Shown here: positions 32,465-33,810 of the stretch, one piece after another
Layout: each line of letters starts with the position of its first letter
How positions within the stretch are numbered: the stretch's first letter is position 1
From: Eubacterium sp. UBA4343
GTDB taxonomy: Bacteria > Bacillota > Clostridia > Lachnospirales > Lachnospiraceae
Length of the DNA: 33,810 nt
NCBI GenBank assembly: GCA_002394235.1
Contig: DGTF01000009.1
Location: forward strand, 1 to 33,810
Reading direction: 5' to 3'
Notes under the pieces: generated by a model
Databases searched by the model: none
The model's input: only the letters and a program-made list of their open reading frames with translations
Told to the model about the DNA's origin: nothing
Position numbers and translations under genes: made by a program

Positions 32465-32502
32465 CGTTCAGAAAATAAACAAACCAATTATTATACAGGA
32501 TG
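32465..32502 (-). repeat. 38-bp dispersed repeat, copy 2
   Basis: Matches 27945-27982 on the opposite strand at 33 of 38 bases. It lies in the 245-base gap between hemC and cobA-hemD; the gap has no other gene. A TATAAT inside it has no convincing -35 box. Confidence 0.8.
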
Positions 32503-32590
32503 ACGCTCCGCGAAGCCGTATCCGGTATATCTATTGGTCTGGACAAATAAAGAACGCTCTGGTAGTTTTTCCGGAGCTTCGTTGTTCGCG

Positions 32591-32641
32591 GATCTGCGCC
32601 TGAAGTCAGTGGTGTTATGTTTTCAGATCTCTGCCTGAAGT
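32591..32641. repeat. Duplicated end of hemC, 35 bases apart
   Basis: GATCTGCGCCTGAAGT at 32591 and GATCTCTGCCTGAAGT at 32626 differ at two positions. The second encodes the last residues of HemC next to its TGA. It is a short two-copy case of the gene-end duplications seen elsewhere in the window. Confidence 0.6.
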
Positions 32642-33609
32642 TTCCGAGCGAGAGCGATGCCAAGAGCGGCCGAATCGCCGGCGCGGGCAGCCGCAACGCC
32701 GGTGGAATACCTGCCGGTTTCTTCGCTGTAGTACAATCCGCGGAGGTAGATCAGTTTCTGACTTCCGCTTGCGGCTTTTTCGGGATCCATGCCTGCTTCA
32801 GGGGCGTGAAAAAGCTCCGGCGCCTTGTCCCCGAGGGCTTTCCGAAAAGCGTCTTCGTTCGCGTAGACAGTGGCGTGAGCAGCGATGGGCGAGGAACAGC
32901 CTCCGTTCAGATAACGGACGAACGCCCGCTCGCAGGTTGCGGCATAGAAGGAATCCTCGTCCGCAAAATCGTCAAATACAGAGGAATCCTCCCCTCTTCT
33001 GCCCTGTACAGCCAGTATGGCCTGGCCGGCAGAGGGGATCACCTCATCGACGGAAAAATAACGGCTGATCCGGTCCTGCATACCGAGACGTTTCATGCCT
33101 GCGGCGGCGAGTACGATGGCGCCGTACTGTCCCTCGTCGAGCTTTCGGAGGCGGGTCTGAAGATTACCGCGTACGCTCTGGAAGACGGCACCCGGGAACA
33201 GCTTTTTCAGCTGCAGGATTCTTCGGAGCGAGGAGGTTCCGATCGGTTTTGTGAGATCCGGCTCTGTCTGACCTTTCGGAAGGACGAGCACATCCCTGGG
33301 GTCTTCCCGCCTTGAATAAGCGACGACCGGAAGCTCATCCGGTACTTCCATGGGAAGATCCTTGAGGCTGTGAACCGAGTAGTCGCTCCGGTGTTCCAGG
33401 AGAGCCCTGTCGAGCTCCTTGACGAAGAGCCCTTTTCCGCCGATCTGGTCGAGCCGGCGGTCGAGGATTTTATCTCCGGTCGTCTTCATGGTCAGAAGTT
33501 CGGTATCCAGCTCCGGATGAGCCTTGTTCAGATATTGAATAACGAGATTGCTCTGTACCACCGCGAGAGTACTCTCACGGCTTCCTATTATTAATTTTCG
33601 TTTCTTCAT
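32623..33609 (-). CDS. hemC: Hydroxymethylbilane synthase (porphobilinogen deaminase)
   Basis: A 328-residue enzyme that polymerises four porphobilinogens. It begins KKRKLIIGSRESTLAVVQSNLV. The catalytic Asp is in HSLKDLPMEVP, the RRREDPRD-type loop is SRREDPRDVLVLP, substrate-binding arginines are in GTSSLRRILQLK and VRGNLQTRLRKL, and the dipyrromethane cofactor Cys is Cys238 in YLNGGCSSPIA. The ATG at 33609 fits the family start. The frame is open up to 33768, but that part is repeat DNA and not HMBS-like. The ribosome site is weak. Gap 33610-33724 shows nothing I recognise. Confidence 0.95.
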   Translation of the reverse strand: MKKRKLIIGSRESTLAVVQSNLVIQYLNKAHPELDTELLTMKTTGDKILDRRLDQIGGKGLFVKELDRALLEHRSDYSVHSLKDLPMEVPDELPVVAYSRREDPRDVLVLPKGQTEPDLTKPIGTSSLRRILQLKKLFPGAVFQSVRGNLQTRLRKLDEGQYGAIVLAAAGMKRLGMQDRISRYFSVDEVIPSAGQAILAVQGRRGEDSSVFDDFADEDSFYAATCERAFVRYLNGGCSSPIAAHATVYANEDAFRKALGDKAPELFHAPEAGMDPEKAASGSQKLIYLRGLYYSEETGRYSTGVAAARAGDSAALGIALARKLQAEI

Positions 33610-33724
33610 AATTGGATGCTCTTTCATGACATATATCAGATGTTTGAATATGATGGATATACATGGCCGGCGCAGTATGCGCCTGCTCGCCGCCCTCGTA
33701 CCGCTGGCAAATAACGAACTTACC

Positions 33725-33810
33725 GGTTCTCGTCCCGGTGGCGGAAGAACGGATATGGCGGTTCTCATGCCGGTGGCGGAAGAATGGACATGGCGGTTCT
33801 CATGCCGGTG
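33725..33810. repeat. 35-bp tandem repeat at the window edge
   Basis: GGTTCTC units start at 33725, 33760 and 33795, 35 bases apart; the last is cut by the window end. The unit contains CATGCCGGTGGCGGAAGAA. It may continue into the end of a gene upstream of hemC, but that gene is not visible. Confidence 0.85.

Noticed and set aside
33610..33768. 53-residue N-terminal extension of HemC
   Set aside because: It is encoded largely by the intergenic region and the 35-bp repeat and is not related to HemC proteins.

Overview
The window looks like chromosome of an anaerobic Firmicute, probably a Lachnospiraceae-type clostridium. This rests on AGGAGG-type ribosome sites, a tyrosine T-box ahead of tyrS, a Na+-pump decarboxylase beta/gamma pair, a DUF5058-type membrane protein, and a haem-pathway operon with a fused cobA-hemD gene. 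No taxonomic search was possible. No tRNA, rRNA, CRISPR array, transposase or phage gene was seen.

Layout. 1-2000: beta and gamma subunits of a Na+-translocating decarboxylase, with a terminator and a 32-bp tandem repeat behind them. 2054-7312: dus, a remnant of coaBC, a NUDIX hydrolase, a PLD/SF2 helicase with a DUF3427-type C-terminus, and a flavin-binding protein. 7564-10829 is the only plus-strand cluster: a DUF5058-type membrane protein, a second membrane protein and a membrane-anchored M20 peptidase. 11240-15448: alaS and tyrS, with the T-box and its promoter at 15599-15999. 16128-19093: a primase/helicase/PLD gene of the TOTE conflict-system type, split by a one-base shift in a T6 tract. 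19226-21733: a short UvrA paralogue. 22289-27037: metY, hcyS, hcyF, hcyD, a siroheme sulfite reductase and a TusA-like protein. 27387-33609: rnhA, then hemC, cobA-hemD, hemB and hemL.

The genes from 22289 to 27037 make one pathway. The sulfite reductase would make sulfide. A JAMM protease (HcyD) would trim the small sulfur carrier HcyS, which ends GGGCM, to its diglycine. An E1-like enzyme (HcyF) would adenylate it for thiocarboxylation. MetY would use the thiocarboxylate to make homocysteine. This matches the route known from Wolinella succinogenes. The neighbouring hemL/hemB/hemC/cobA-hemD operon makes precorrin-2, the precursor of the siroheme the reductase needs. A strong promoter (TTGACA-17-TAGAAT) and a 27-bp dyad precede metY.

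Two features are unexplained. First, a 101-bp two-hairpin element occurs three times with no differences (10959-11059, 21771-21871, 27298-27398). It lies sense to the adjacent gene each time, and once supplies the rnhA stop codon. Second, nearly every accessory intergenic gap holds a short tandem repeat (periods 21 to 72 bp). At five genes the repeated unit includes the stop codon.
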